Source: Planctomycetota bacterium (GTDB taxonomy: Bacteria; Planctomycetota; Phycisphaerae; Sedimentisphaerales; SM23-30). From it: a stretch of DNA of 14,112 nt. A program made the translations under genes and the position numbers. The notes under the pieces were generated by a model. The model was not told the DNA's origin. It saw nothing but the letters and a program-made list of their open reading frames with translations, and searched no databases. Below, one piece after another: positions 1 to 7,351 of the stretch. The DNA lies in contig JAKJEP010000017.1 of NCBI GenBank assembly GCA_022705365.1, forward strand, positions 1 through 14,112, written 5' to 3'. Within the stretch, counting starts at the first letter, position 1. Each line of letters opens with the position of its first letter.

Positions 1-1233
1 GCCTGGGGTTGGCGAAACCAGGTACATGCGCCTGGCTTTATCCAGCGTTGACTGGATCTGGGCCTGCAATTCGGGAATCAACAGGAAGTCCGAACTGGTT
101 GTGGAACTGTTCAAGCCATGGATCGCCAGGACATTGGTACCGGCGTGCAGCAGAGAAATATAGCTCGACAGGTCAAAATCTTCAAAGATCACCGCATCCC
201 AGTCGTAATGATTGATACCGGCAGCGTCATAATCCGGTGTTACTCCCTCGGCCACATTCACATAAGCCCGGGCTACCTCCGTACCGTTCAGATAGGCCAC
301 AAAGCCATCGTCATACTTCATCCGCAAAAGCAGTGATTGGACCTGAGTAAAATCCTCCAGGGTAAAGGTTTTCCGCATATACAAAGAAGTGCGCTGATTG
401 TACATCGAATCATATACATCGGTTACAATCAGATCGGCAAAATCTTCCGGGGCCGTTTCATAACCAATGCCGGTCATTCCCGTGTTCCACGACTGATCGT
501 CAAAATAGGCGGCTGTCCACGCCGTACCCAGGGAGTTATTCGCGGGAACCAGATACCGGACGGAATCGCCTGTTGCCAACCAGGTTACGGAGTCTTCTAT
601 TTTTGATGCCAGGCCATAGGAGATATCTTCCTGCTGGACGGGGAAAGCGGGCGAATAGGCATCGATAATCGCCGAGCCGCTGGGATTGGCCAGGGCGAGG
701 TATTCCCCTTCGGCATCCAGTTTGAAATGGGTGTGATAATAACCGGCCGGGTCCTGGTAGGGATAGGCGGAATCATCCTGACCGGAGGCAAAAATAACCA
801 GATAGGCATGGCCATCCAGGATACATCCGCTGGGAAAGGGCCAGGAATGCCCGTCATCCAGAAGAGACCAGCCGGCCAGATTTACCGGTTCATCCCTTTG
901 GTTGTAGATTTCAATCCAGTCGGAGTAATTGCCATTGCCGTCGGGAAAGGCAGTATGATTGGAAGCCATGAATTCATTGATCACCAGGGGGAACTCCAGC
1001 AGCCAGTTTTGCGCCAGTAGAGAATAATCCCTCAGGTTCACACCATCATTGCCGATCAGGTCAGCCGGGCTGCCCGGCGGGGCCAGCCATTGCCCGGTAA
1101 AGAGCATCAGGTCGTCGAGATCAATCCGGTAATCGTCATTGAAATTACCGGGGAAGGCTTGCCCGGCGGCTGGAGAAGAGAAAATCCACACTGCCAAGAA
1201 AATAACGGGAAAAAGCCCTGCTGCTTTATTCAT
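1..1233 (-). CDS. Secreted dockerin-like / lamin-tail (LTD) protein, C-terminus beyond window
   Basis: This 411-codon open frame starts at ATG 1233 and is still open at base 1, so the C-terminus is missing. Residues 1-25 form a signal peptide (hydrophobic core about 7-19, then SSPAAGQA). Residues 27-79 hold two dockerin-like calcium-loop motifs (NFNDDYRIDLDDL and GNDGVNLRDYSLL, each followed by a W-containing helix). Residues 83 to about 205 match a lamin-tail domain (LVINEFMASN, DWIEIYN, then VNLAGWSL). Residues about 225-395 look like a jelly-roll module of the kind found in planctomycete surface proteins (MKYDDGFVAYLNGTEVAR). An AGGGA ribosome-binding sequence precedes the start. The gene lies 32 bases downstream of the alpha-galactosidase on the same strand, so co-transcription is likely. 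The role is probably extracellular binding or display; I see no catalytic domain in the visible part. A CotH or similar domain could lie beyond the edge. Domain calls come from motif recognition only. Confidence 0.85.
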   Translation of the reverse strand, partial: MNKAAGLFPVIFLAVWIFSSPAAGQAFPGNFNDDYRIDLDDLMLFTGQWLAPPGSPADLIGNDGVNLRDYSLLAQNWLLEFPLVINEFMASNHTAFPDGNGNYSDWIEIYNQRDEPVNLAGWSLLDDGHSWPFPSGCILDGHAYLVIFASGQDDSAYPYQDPAGYYHTHFKLDAEGEYLALANPSGSAIIDAYSPAFPVQQEDISYGLASKIEDSVTWLATGDSVRYLVPANNSLGTAWTAAYFDDQSWNTGMTGIGYETAPEDFADLIVTDVYDSMYNQRTSLYMRKTFTLEDFTQVQSLLLRMKYDDGFVAYLNGTEVARAYVNVAEGVTPDYDAAGINHYDWDAVIFEDFDLSSYISLLHAGTNVLAIHGLNSSTTSSDFLLIPELQAQIQSTLDKARRMYLVSPTPG

Positions 1234-1265
1234 CTTCTTTTCCCTAGAACACGGGGAGTATGATT

Positions 1266-3794
1266 CTATTTTTCAATTTCTTCATACAAGACCAGGGCAC
1301 TGCTGCCTTTGGCGGGCAGATATATCTCGATCCCGGTATCCAGCAGTTCCTGCCCGGATGCCGTTTTCTGTTGCCTGGTAAAATCTTCCTGCACGAGAGT
1401 TACGCGGTAATTTGATTTTGCGTTCAGGCCCTTGAGAGGAATGGCCATGCCGGTATAGCGGCAGTTGGTCTGGCGGAAGGCCGAGACCAGGCCGGCGTTC
1501 AGGTCGGGCCGATGGTTTTGATAGACACACCGGTCCACCGCACCATCGACAGCCCGGGTTAAAGGATAAAAATCGCCATACCAGTATTTCTGGCAGGATT
1601 TGGCTTCGGCCAGATTGGTTTTGGCCTGATCCCACGGGAATTTTTCATCCAGATAGGCCCACTGGCACACGATGCCCGCTTTCATGCAACTGCGCATGAC
1701 ATAGACATCCGGCTCCCAGGCACAGGTGATATACAGGGGGATATACTGGCTCAATCCCAGCGTGAGATTCTGGCTCCACTGATGATTTCCAGCCCAACAG
1801 TTGGTATCGCTGGGCCAGAGCGGCAGGGAGCGCATGGTCATTTCCAGGTCGATTCGCCGGCCGCCGCTGGCACAGTTATCGATCAGCATCCCCGGATTTT
1901 TGGCCAGCAGTTCATCCCACAGGGCATAGAGGCCTTCCACATAACGAATCTCGGTTATTCCCTGGCGGTCCGGCGTATCGTTCTGGTTCCAGAAACCCAG
2001 TGGGTCAATGTTAAAGTCATTGCGATACACATCAATACCATATTCTTTGATCCTCTTTAACAGCAGATCGGTTAAATAGCGCCTGGCGGCCGGATCGTCC
2101 AGTTTGAAGAGGCCGCCATTTTCGCCGCCATGGACGTATTGCGGATATTTTTTGGCAATCTCGGTCCCGCCAGCCACCCGTTCCGGCTCGAACCAGAGGA
2201 CAAAGTCCATATTTGCTTTATGGCAGGCATCGCTGACCGGCTGGAGGCCGCGAGGGAAATCCGCCGGCCTGGCATACCATTCATTGCCTACCCCGTTGGG
2301 GAAACCACCTGGGAACCAGGCCGCATCGAGCCACCAGGCACAGAAGCCGGCCTCAGAGGCATATTTCACCGCCAAAAGCTGTCCCTCTTCCGTGGCCCAG
2401 CCAGGCCGGGAAACGTACCGGTCGAAAGTCTGCATAACAATGGGGGCTTGAACAGGTTTCCCTTCCCGCTGAGGAACATAATGGAAGAGCATCAACCGGC
2501 GGAAGCGATTGTGGGCGATATCGATATCGCCCCGGCTGGCCAGCAGCAAAATTCGGGGAGTTCGAATCGTTTCACCGGATTTTAACAACAGATGGGTAGT
2601 CTGCTGCCCGGCGGTGATTTGGGTACTATTTTCCTGCCGGCCCGCGGTGACTTCCCACTGCCCGGTCCATCCGATTCCGCATAAAATATTTTCCTTTTCG
2701 GAACTGATTCGAAAGAACGGGAAGGATTCACTGGAAGGCCGGCCGCCATGGGAGGTCATACGAAACGGCGCCTGCCCGGCCTGGATCGCTACCGGGATAT
2801 TGTTGAAACTCAGCGGGCCTAGGGTATCGCCGGTGTTTTTAATCAGATCGACGGCCTGGTTTTTACCGGTGTTTATTTGCACATCCAGGGCTTTAATCAT
2901 TTCGAGAATCGGGGTGTTTTTATCTCCCTGATTTTCGAAATAGATCACCCAATCCACCGCCGGGTAATTGGCAAAGCTTTTCGCCACGGCTTTTACACAG
3001 AGTTTGCTGTCCGGATCCAGCCAGGTAATCGTCCGCTCGGTATAATTTTTATTTTTAGCGGTATGGACATCTTGTTTCCAATTCGGTAATAGTTCCGCGG
3101 ATGGTTTTCCATCATACCGGAAGGAGAAGGGAACCTCCGCCATCAGAGAAAACGAAGGCCCGGCCAGTTCGTCCAGCCATATGATATTTCCGTTTTCCAG
3201 GATGAGTTTGGCATCCGCCCAGTCGGACTGGTCATGGGCCGGCCCGTCCGCCGTCGTATCCACTTTCAGGGTCAGTTGTGTAACTCCTTGGGGAATGTCC
3301 AGGGAAATCTCTTCCGGCTCGTCGCCGCCTTTGAGAACGCCGGTCCGGACCGCCTCCCTGCCGTCCATCTCCACACTGAAAATAACGCTGCCCCGGACGC
3401 CGCCGGTGTCATAATTGTTGTCGATGCCTACCCAGGCCTGAAACCGGCTGGCGCCGGCCGGGAAATGAACTCGAATTTCACTGTTGGCATGAGTGCCCAG
3501 GCCATGCGGGAATTTCTGGGAGCCGATAATAATCGGGGTTTTCATGCAGGAGATGCCGAACCGCAGCTCATTGTGATCCTGCCGAATCAGCTCCAGTGCA
3601 GGCAGCGATTCCTTTGTACCGGTTTCACCGGTAAAGGCCGTTTGTGCCCAGTCCTGCATATCCTGCAATTCCTGGGGGCCGGCCATAACCGCGTCCTGCA
3701 GATATTCCAGCGGCAGATCCGAATTCGACTGGGCCTGACTTGCCGCGGTACCAACAAAAACCAGAATCAAAACGGTCCATACTTTGTGCGTCAT
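1266..3794 (-). CDS. Secreted NPCBM-fused alpha-galactosidase (GH36 / melibiase type)
   Basis: The 842-residue protein likely hydrolyses terminal alpha-galactosides outside the cytoplasm. Residues 1-22 are a signal peptide ending around ASQAQS. Residues about 75-200 form an NPCBM carbohydrate-binding domain (FPHGLGTHANSEI, WVGIDNNYDTGGVRGSVIF). About 215-430 is the N-terminal beta-sandwich of GH36-like enzymes. About 450-735 is the TIM barrel, with WWLDAAWFPGGF (487-498), WFEPERV (534-540), YRNDFN (590-595) and IDNCASGGRR (638-647). By family analogy D593 is the nucleophile and D663 in PSDTNCW the acid/base. A C-terminal beta domain follows to 842. GGAGGT at 3804-3809, nine bases before ATG, supports the start. 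Length and motif order fit NPCBM-GH36 enzymes of Bacteroidota and Planctomycetota. Exact substrate is unknown; another alpha-linked galactose or related sugar is possible. Confidence 0.9.
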   Translation of the reverse strand: MTHKVWTVLILVFVGTAASQAQSNSDLPLEYLQDAVMAGPQELQDMQDWAQTAFTGETGTKESLPALELIRQDHNELRFGISCMKTPIIIGSQKFPHGLGTHANSEIRVHFPAGASRFQAWVGIDNNYDTGGVRGSVIFSVEMDGREAVRTGVLKGGDEPEEISLDIPQGVTQLTLKVDTTADGPAHDQSDWADAKLILENGNIIWLDELAGPSFSLMAEVPFSFRYDGKPSAELLPNWKQDVHTAKNKNYTERTITWLDPDSKLCVKAVAKSFANYPAVDWVIYFENQGDKNTPILEMIKALDVQINTGKNQAVDLIKNTGDTLGPLSFNNIPVAIQAGQAPFRMTSHGGRPSSESFPFFRISSEKENILCGIGWTGQWEVTAGRQENSTQITAGQQTTHLLLKSGETIRTPRILLLASRGDIDIAHNRFRRLMLFHYVPQREGKPVQAPIVMQTFDRYVSRPGWATEEGQLLAVKYASEAGFCAWWLDAAWFPGGFPNGVGNEWYARPADFPRGLQPVSDACHKANMDFVLWFEPERVAGGTEIAKKYPQYVHGGENGGLFKLDDPAARRYLTDLLLKRIKEYGIDVYRNDFNIDPLGFWNQNDTPDRQGITEIRYVEGLYALWDELLAKNPGMLIDNCASGGRRIDLEMTMRSLPLWPSDTNCWAGNHQWSQNLTLGLSQYIPLYITCAWEPDVYVMRSCMKAGIVCQWAYLDEKFPWDQAKTNLAEAKSCQKYWYGDFYPLTRAVDGAVDRCVYQNHRPDLNAGLVSAFRQTNCRYTGMAIPLKGLNAKSNYRVTLVQEDFTRQQKTASGQELLDTGIEIYLPAKGSSALVLYEEIEK

Positions 3795-3897
3795 CAGAAC
3801 GGCACCTCCATGTTAGAATGTCTATTTACAATCCAATCCACATCGGGGAATCACTTGCCCCTTGTCCGGAGCCTGCAAAAACACTCCATCCGGCCAA

Positions 3898-3915
3898 CCG
3901 GCTCACCAGAGCCGG
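3898..3915 (-). other. Hairpin over the stop codon of the PEP-CTERM gene
   Basis: CCGGCTC (3898-3904) and GAGCCGG (3909-3915) form a perfect 7-bp stem with a 4-base loop, overlapping the TGA of the upstream gene. No U-run follows on the minus strand, so it is not a classical terminator. It may protect or attenuate the transcript before the alpha-galactosidase. The rest of the 108-base gap (3795-3902) holds the alpha-galactosidase ribosome-binding site; I see nothing else in it. Confidence 0.35.
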
Positions 3916-4613
3916 CGGCGTTTATACATCAGGAATCCCAGCCCCAGCAGCGATACCGTCAGCGGTTCCGGCACATAGGTGAAGGTTGCATCCACCAGTA
4001 CCGCACTGCACGGCAAGTTCGTTCCTCTGCCTACGGCAATATCGATGGTATCACCGGCCTGGATAGCAAGCACACCTGCATACGATCCATTTTCCAATCC
4101 CTGGGCATATTGATTCAGCAAGACGTCCGTATGGTTCAGGATTACGAAATAATCCTTATCCCCATTGACATCGCCACCGATAAATTCGGCATCAACGCTT
4201 ACCTGGCCGGCCTCCGGTGCCGTCCAGCGGGCGACCGCCACCACACTGGTATTCCAATCGCCGGCGTGCATCCCGATTTGGCCTTCTTCATAGGGGACGC
4301 CAAAATTGATGCCCTGTACCTGGGCACGGCCCACATAGGGCCAGTTGTTCACATCATGATACCAGGCGGTCAGGATCCCGCCTTCATGATTGGCCGCCAT
4401 TCGGGAAAAGGCGGTAAAGGCGGTGGAGTCAGGAGCCAGGCTGCGATCGGCATGGATAAAACAGCCATAGGTCCATTGGCCATTGGGATTGCCGGCAAAG
4501 GCAATATCCGTCCGTAAATCCCAGCTATCGCCAACTGCGGCAGACAATACGCCATTTACACTTACAATTATACTAACCAACGTTGCGAATACTAACCTCT
4601 TTTTCATTTTCAA
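3903..4613 (-). CDS. PEP-CTERM-anchored exported protein with one beta-rich module
   Basis: The 236-residue protein has a basic N-terminus (MKMKKR), a hydrophobic signal segment (residues 8-25) and a C-terminal sorting signal: VPEP at 214-217, a hydrophobic helix (219-230) and a KRRR tail. This is the PEP-CTERM arrangement handled by an exosortase. Residues about 30-213 form one module that closely resembles the second module of the 4824-6182 protein: shared GNPNGQW, AxNHEG, NNWPY, VARWTAP and AGDTID motifs in the same order. The function is unknown; the spacing of motifs suggests a jelly-roll, possibly ligand-binding, fold. The start at 4613 has GGAGG eight bases upstream, which favours it over the ATG two codons further in. 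No exosortase gene is in this window. Confidence 0.88.
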   Translation of the reverse strand: MKMKKRLVFATLVSIIVSVNGVLSAAVGDSWDLRTDIAFAGNPNGQWTYGCFIHADRSLAPDSTAFTAFSRMAANHEGGILTAWYHDVNNWPYVGRAQVQGINFGVPYEEGQIGMHAGDWNTSVVAVARWTAPEAGQVSVDAEFIGGDVNGDKDYFVILNHTDVLLNQYAQGLENGSYAGVLAIQAGDTIDIAVGRGTNLPCSAVLVDATFTYVPEPLTVSLLGLGFLMYKRRRLW

Positions 4614-4621
4614 TTCCTCCG

Positions 4622-4654
4622 TTTGACAAAGCTCATCTTCCTCACTCTGTCAAA
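4622..4654 (-). promoter_or_regulatory. 5' leader hairpin next to the ribosome-binding site of the PEP-CTERM gene
   Basis: TTTGACAAAG (4622-4631) and CTCTGTCAAA (4645-4654) are inverted repeats with one mismatch, which on the minus-strand RNA is a G-U wobble, giving a 10-bp stem with a 13-base loop. It ends three bases before the GGAGG of the gene starting at 4613. It could modulate translation or simply stabilise the 5' end. The structure is visible; the function is inference. Confidence 0.35.
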
Positions 4655-4660
4655 TCATTA

Positions 4661-4689
4661 AAAATACACTTTCCGTAAAAACACATCAA
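4661..4689 (-). promoter_or_regulatory. Possible sigma-70-like promoter for the PEP-CTERM gene
   Basis: On the minus strand, TTGATG (4684-4689) and TATTTT (4661-4666) are separated by exactly 17 bases, each matching four of six consensus positions. They lie in an AT-rich leader about 50-75 bases upstream of ATG 4613. Weak hexamers, so low confidence. Confidence 0.25.
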
Positions 4690-4766
4690 AACAATCCTAT
4701 CAAACTTTAAAACCAAACGGATCAATTTCGGGCATCACTGCCTTTCCGAGGTTCTATCCTGGTGAT

Positions 4767-4806
4767 TTTCCGGACCAGTCGATTCCCTCTGCGACCGGTC
4801 CGGAAA
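4767..4806 (-). terminator. Strong 15-bp inverted repeat after the two-module gene (terminator-like, no U-run)
   Basis: TTTCCGGACCAGTCG (4767-4781) and CGACCGGTCCGGAAA (4792-4806) form a 15-bp stem with a 10-base loop. The single imperfect position is an A-C mismatch in plus-strand RNA but a U-G wobble in minus-strand RNA, so the structure suits the minus transcript ending at 4824. The base of the stem is followed by AUCACC and not by a U-run. It may therefore be a factor-dependent terminator or an RNA-stabilising 3' hairpin. Confidence 0.5.
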
Positions 4807-4823
4807 TCCATATACTTCTTCAT

Positions 4824-6182
4824 TTAGGGAGTGGCGGTGGGGCAGTCATCATTTTGCGGATCGTTGCAGGTCAGCCATTCACCGGCAAAGATCACGAAAT
4901 CACCCAAATTGACATAACAGTCCTTATTAAAGTCAAACGGCAGATACACATTTTGATCCGCACAGGTGACCAGATCGGGATACGAAATAGTCTCTTCGAA
5001 TTTGGCCATGTTACTGCCCCAGCCGGTTCCCTTGCCAATACACATATCAATGGTATCGCCCGCCGCTACCGTCATTTCAAATTCAAAGGGCAATATGGAA
5101 TAACCTGCAGAATATTGGCTTGCCAGAACATGGGTATGATTGAAGATTAGATAAAAATCTCTGGTTCCGGGTGCAACACCCTCGAATTGTCCCGTTACCA
5201 CAATATTCCCCTCGCGCGGGGCCGTCCAGCGGGCAATGGCCATTACACTTTCCGAAGGATTGCCGGGATGGACACCGATCTCACCGGCTTCGAAGGGAGC
5301 GCCCCAGCAAATTCCGGCTGTAGGAGCAATTCCAATATACGGCCAATTATTGGTTGGATGGAACCAGCAGGTTAGTAAAGCACCTTCATGATTGGTGGCG
5401 GCCCGCGGCATCAGAGTGACTTCCGAGGTGTCCGGCGGAATAATGTCCGTGGAGTTCGGCTCGGTAATCCGATCATGGGTCATATAGACATACGACCATT
5501 GTCCGTTGGGATTGCCGTCGATATTGAAATCGGCGGATAAATCCCATAGATTCTGAGGTCCTTCGTTCGGTTCCACATAAGGTTCCGAATCAATACGGGC
5601 AGACAGCGGGGTCATATCTCCAGGTGCTGAACCATCACCATCGCTGACTATGAAATCAATCTTGTCGCCCACAGCTACCGTTACCGTAAAATCAAACGGT
5701 ACTGCTAAAGCGGTGTTAGCCTCGGAGACTACCGGAGATCCATTTACGTTGATGAAGCAACCAACCGTACCACCATCGCCAGCACCAAAGGAGCCATACA
5801 CATAAAAATCACCCGCCTGCGGTGCGGTCCACCGCACCATGGACTTCACGGAATTCCATCCCGGATGCAATCCCGCGTGTTGGGGAAGCAAACCATTGTA
5901 CGTAGCCGAAGCATGATTATTACATGCCGCACAGGGAACATCGGCACTGGTGGTATCCAGAATCTTCGAATCCACCCAGTAGGTCAGGTCTGGCGCCCGC
6001 GAATAACCATGGTCATACACAATGACCCCATTCGGATCGTTTGGATCCTGCATACCATAGGTCCATGGACCGCTGGGATTCGTAGTGGTATCAAAATCTT
6101 CGAAATAATCCCAGTACACCGCCGAGGCCGGCCCGCTCCAGACCAATCCAATAAGTAACAATAAACAGTACCACTTTTTCAT
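4824..6182 (-). CDS. Exported two-module protein with dockerin-like C-terminal tail
   Basis: The 452-residue protein begins with a clear signal peptide (MKKWYCLLLLIGLVWSGPASA, cut about residue 21). Module 1 (about 26-197) and module 2 (about 213-402) are diverged copies of one unit. Each has an N-terminal NPxGxW box (35-40 and 224-229), a RWTAP box (117-121, 318-322) and a VGD/AGD-x-ID box (171-176, 374-379). Module 2 is closest to the PEP-CTERM protein downstream. Residues about 404-447 are a dockerin-like tail (FDFNKDCYVNLGDFVIFAGEW plus paired Cys), a common ending of Phycisphaerae exported proteins. AAAGGAGA about seven bases before ATG supports the start. The function is unknown; a beta-sandwich carbohydrate- or surface-binding protein is the most natural guess, given the alpha-galactosidase further along the strand. 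Confidence 0.88.
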   Translation of the reverse strand: MKKWYCLLLLIGLVWSGPASAVYWDYFEDFDTTTNPSGPWTYGMQDPNDPNGVIVYDHGYSRAPDLTYWVDSKILDTTSADVPCAACNNHASATYNGLLPQHAGLHPGWNSVKSMVRWTAPQAGDFYVYGSFGAGDGGTVGCFINVNGSPVVSEANTALAVPFDFTVTVAVGDKIDFIVSDGDGSAPGDMTPLSARIDSEPYVEPNEGPQNLWDLSADFNIDGNPNGQWSYVYMTHDRITEPNSTDIIPPDTSEVTLMPRAATNHEGALLTCWFHPTNNWPYIGIAPTAGICWGAPFEAGEIGVHPGNPSESVMAIARWTAPREGNIVVTGQFEGVAPGTRDFYLIFNHTHVLASQYSAGYSILPFEFEMTVAAGDTIDMCIGKGTGWGSNMAKFEETISYPDLVTCADQNVYLPFDFNKDCYVNLGDFVIFAGEWLTCNDPQNDDCPTATP

Positions 6183-6279
6183 GACTTTCTCCTTTACAAA
6201 AAACAGAGTCTGTTATCTCCTCCAAAAACACTTTGGAAGGAAATTTTCCCTATTGACGAAAATTCCATATTCACTTGAA
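6183..6279 (-). other. Intergenic gap with small hairpins between the GntR gene and the two-module gene
   Basis: TCCAAA (6221-6226) and TTTGGA (6232-6237) form a short stem around AACAC; on the minus strand it extends to eight pairs with one U-G wobble. Closer to the gene, a small AACAGA/TCTGTT palindrome is followed by a T-run on the minus strand. It may act as a weak terminator for the regulator. The AAAGGAGA ribosome-binding site of the downstream gene is also here. Confidence 0.25.
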
Positions 6280-7005
6280 TTATTCGGATGGATTCAATTG
6301 ATAGAAAACGCTGGTCTTATCGTTATTCTTCAATTCTTTGATAATGATCTCATAGCCGAATTGGATGTGCCGTTTTACCAAAACCCCCGCTACCTCCGGA
6401 TCATGGTATTCAATCGCCTTGAGAATATCCCGATGACGGGAGGGAAAGGCGTTTTCGAAGGATTCCCCAAAATTCAGGATGTTGGCCTGCACGGTTTTGG
6501 CAACGAGTTTCTCAAAAACGAAATTGCCCTGCAGAATCAGGGCCTTGAATAGCGTGTATAATTGCTTATTCCCCGAAAATAAAACACTCAAACTGTGAAA
6601 CTGCATATCATGCATAAAATAGTTCTCGACGCTGCTTTGCCGGCAGGCTGCCTCCAGCTTTTCACAGCATTGCCGCAACTGCTCGATCTGATCCGCGGTG
6701 ATATTTTCCGCCAGCTCGCGAACCGCCACTTCTTCAATCACCTCGCGGGCCAGGTAGATATGCCGGATATCGCGGGAATCGAAAAATTGCCGGACAAAGG
6801 CTCCTTTGTGCGGGATTCGCTCGATCCAGCCGTGCTCTTCCAGCTTGCTCATGGCTTCCCGAACGGTCATGTGCCCCATATCCAGCTCTTTGGCAATATC
6901 ACGGTCACTGATCTTGGAGGCGGGCGGGTATTTGCCTTCCCGAATGCCCGAGACCACATATTCATAGGCTTTCGAAGGGGTTCTGGCGGTTTCAGTCGAT
7001 TTCAT
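6280..7005 (-). CDS. GntR-family transcriptional regulator, FadR/FCD subfamily
   Basis: The protein is 241 residues from the ATG at 7005, the normal size for this subfamily. Residues about 12-75 form the GntR winged helix (YEYVVSGIREGKYPPASKIS, DRDIAKELDM, TVREAMSKLEEHGWI, and a wing IPHKGAFVR). Residues about 85-220 form the all-helical FCD ligand domain, with D133, H137, H191 and H213 spaced as the metal/ligand site of FCD proteins. The frame is open further to 7086, but the extra 27 residues lie in AT-rich DNA, do not fit the family's N-terminus and would run over the candidate operator; I prefer 7005. The gene diverges from the SDR operon, so it probably controls that operon and itself. 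Metabolites such as sugar acids or short organic acids are typical FCD ligands. The actual effector cannot be read from sequence. Confidence 0.93.
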   Translation of the reverse strand: MKSTETARTPSKAYEYVVSGIREGKYPPASKISDRDIAKELDMGHMTVREAMSKLEEHGWIERIPHKGAFVRQFFDSRDIRHIYLAREVIEEVAVRELAENITADQIEQLRQCCEKLEAACRQSSVENYFMHDMQFHSLSVLFSGNKQLYTLFKALILQGNFVFEKLVAKTVQANILNFGESFENAFPSRHRDILKAIEYHDPEVAGVLVKRHIQFGYEIIIKELKNNDKTSVFYQLNPSE

Positions 7006-7038
7006 AATTTTCTTTAGACTCAAAAACAGAAGTTTATA

Positions 7039-7068
7039 TGTATTACTATAATGCGCTAATATAATACA
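7039..7068. promoter_or_regulatory. Candidate GntR operator (autoregulatory site)
   Basis: TGTATTA (7039-7045) and TAATACA (7062-7068) are perfect inverted repeats with a 16-base centre. They lie directly behind the TATAAA of the regulator's own minus-strand promoter region. The left half, TGTATTACTATAAT, recurs with one mismatch at 7228-7241 in front of the SDR operon. Shared motifs on both sides of a divergent GntR gene are what an operator should look like, but binding is inferred. Confidence 0.4.
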
Positions 7069-7223
7069 AGATATCGACATTGTCAATATTTAAATTTATA
7101 ATTTTTCTTTAAATTTTATTCATTTTTAAAATAATACTATAAATAATGTATAAACAAATACTTATATCAAACCTGTATTTCTTTCTATTTTCAGATTTAA
7201 TTTGAATCAATTTATTATTCTTG

Positions 7224-7261
7224 TTATTGTATTACTAGAATATATTATTGTAATAGAATAT
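7224..7261. promoter_or_regulatory. Candidate GntR operator upstream of the SDR operon
   Basis: TTATTGTA occurs twice, at 7224 and 7245, exactly 21 bases (two helical turns) apart, and AGAATAT occurs at 7237 and 7255. TATTAC (7230-7235) and GTAATA (7250-7255) also form an inverted pair. TGTATTACTAGAAT (7228-7241) matches 13 of 14 bases of the site near the regulator's start. This suggests binding of a dimeric regulator. Confidence 0.4.
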
Positions 7262-7351
7262 CACGGTAATTCTAATTATCGGAACCAAAAGAACTTAGAG
7301 ATAATCAATCTGGTTAAAACGATTTAAAAGGACCGGTACAAAGGATATGTT

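Larger units (their letters stand above)
7006..7351. promoter_or_regulatory. AT-rich divergent control region between gntR and the SDR operon
   Basis: This 346-base region has no convincing gene and is far more AT-rich than its flanks. It holds the two candidate operator sites listed separately. On the minus strand a TATAAA (7033-7038) is a plausible -10 for the regulator. On the plus strand TAGAAT occurs at 7236-7241 and 7254-7259 as a possible -10 for the operon, although no good -35 pairs with it. AAAGGA (7340-7345) is the ribosome-binding site of the SDR. Confidence 0.6.

Noticed and set aside
3234..4517. A 427-codon plus-strand open frame
   Set aside because: It runs antisense over the alpha-galactosidase, the gap and the PEP-CTERM gene. 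Its translation has no domain logic, while both minus-strand genes have signal peptides, motifs and ribosome-binding sites.
7006..7086. Upstream extension of the GntR regulator by 27 residues
   Set aside because: The extension lies in AT-rich DNA, has no family resemblance and would cover the candidate operator; the ATG at 7005 gives the normal family length.
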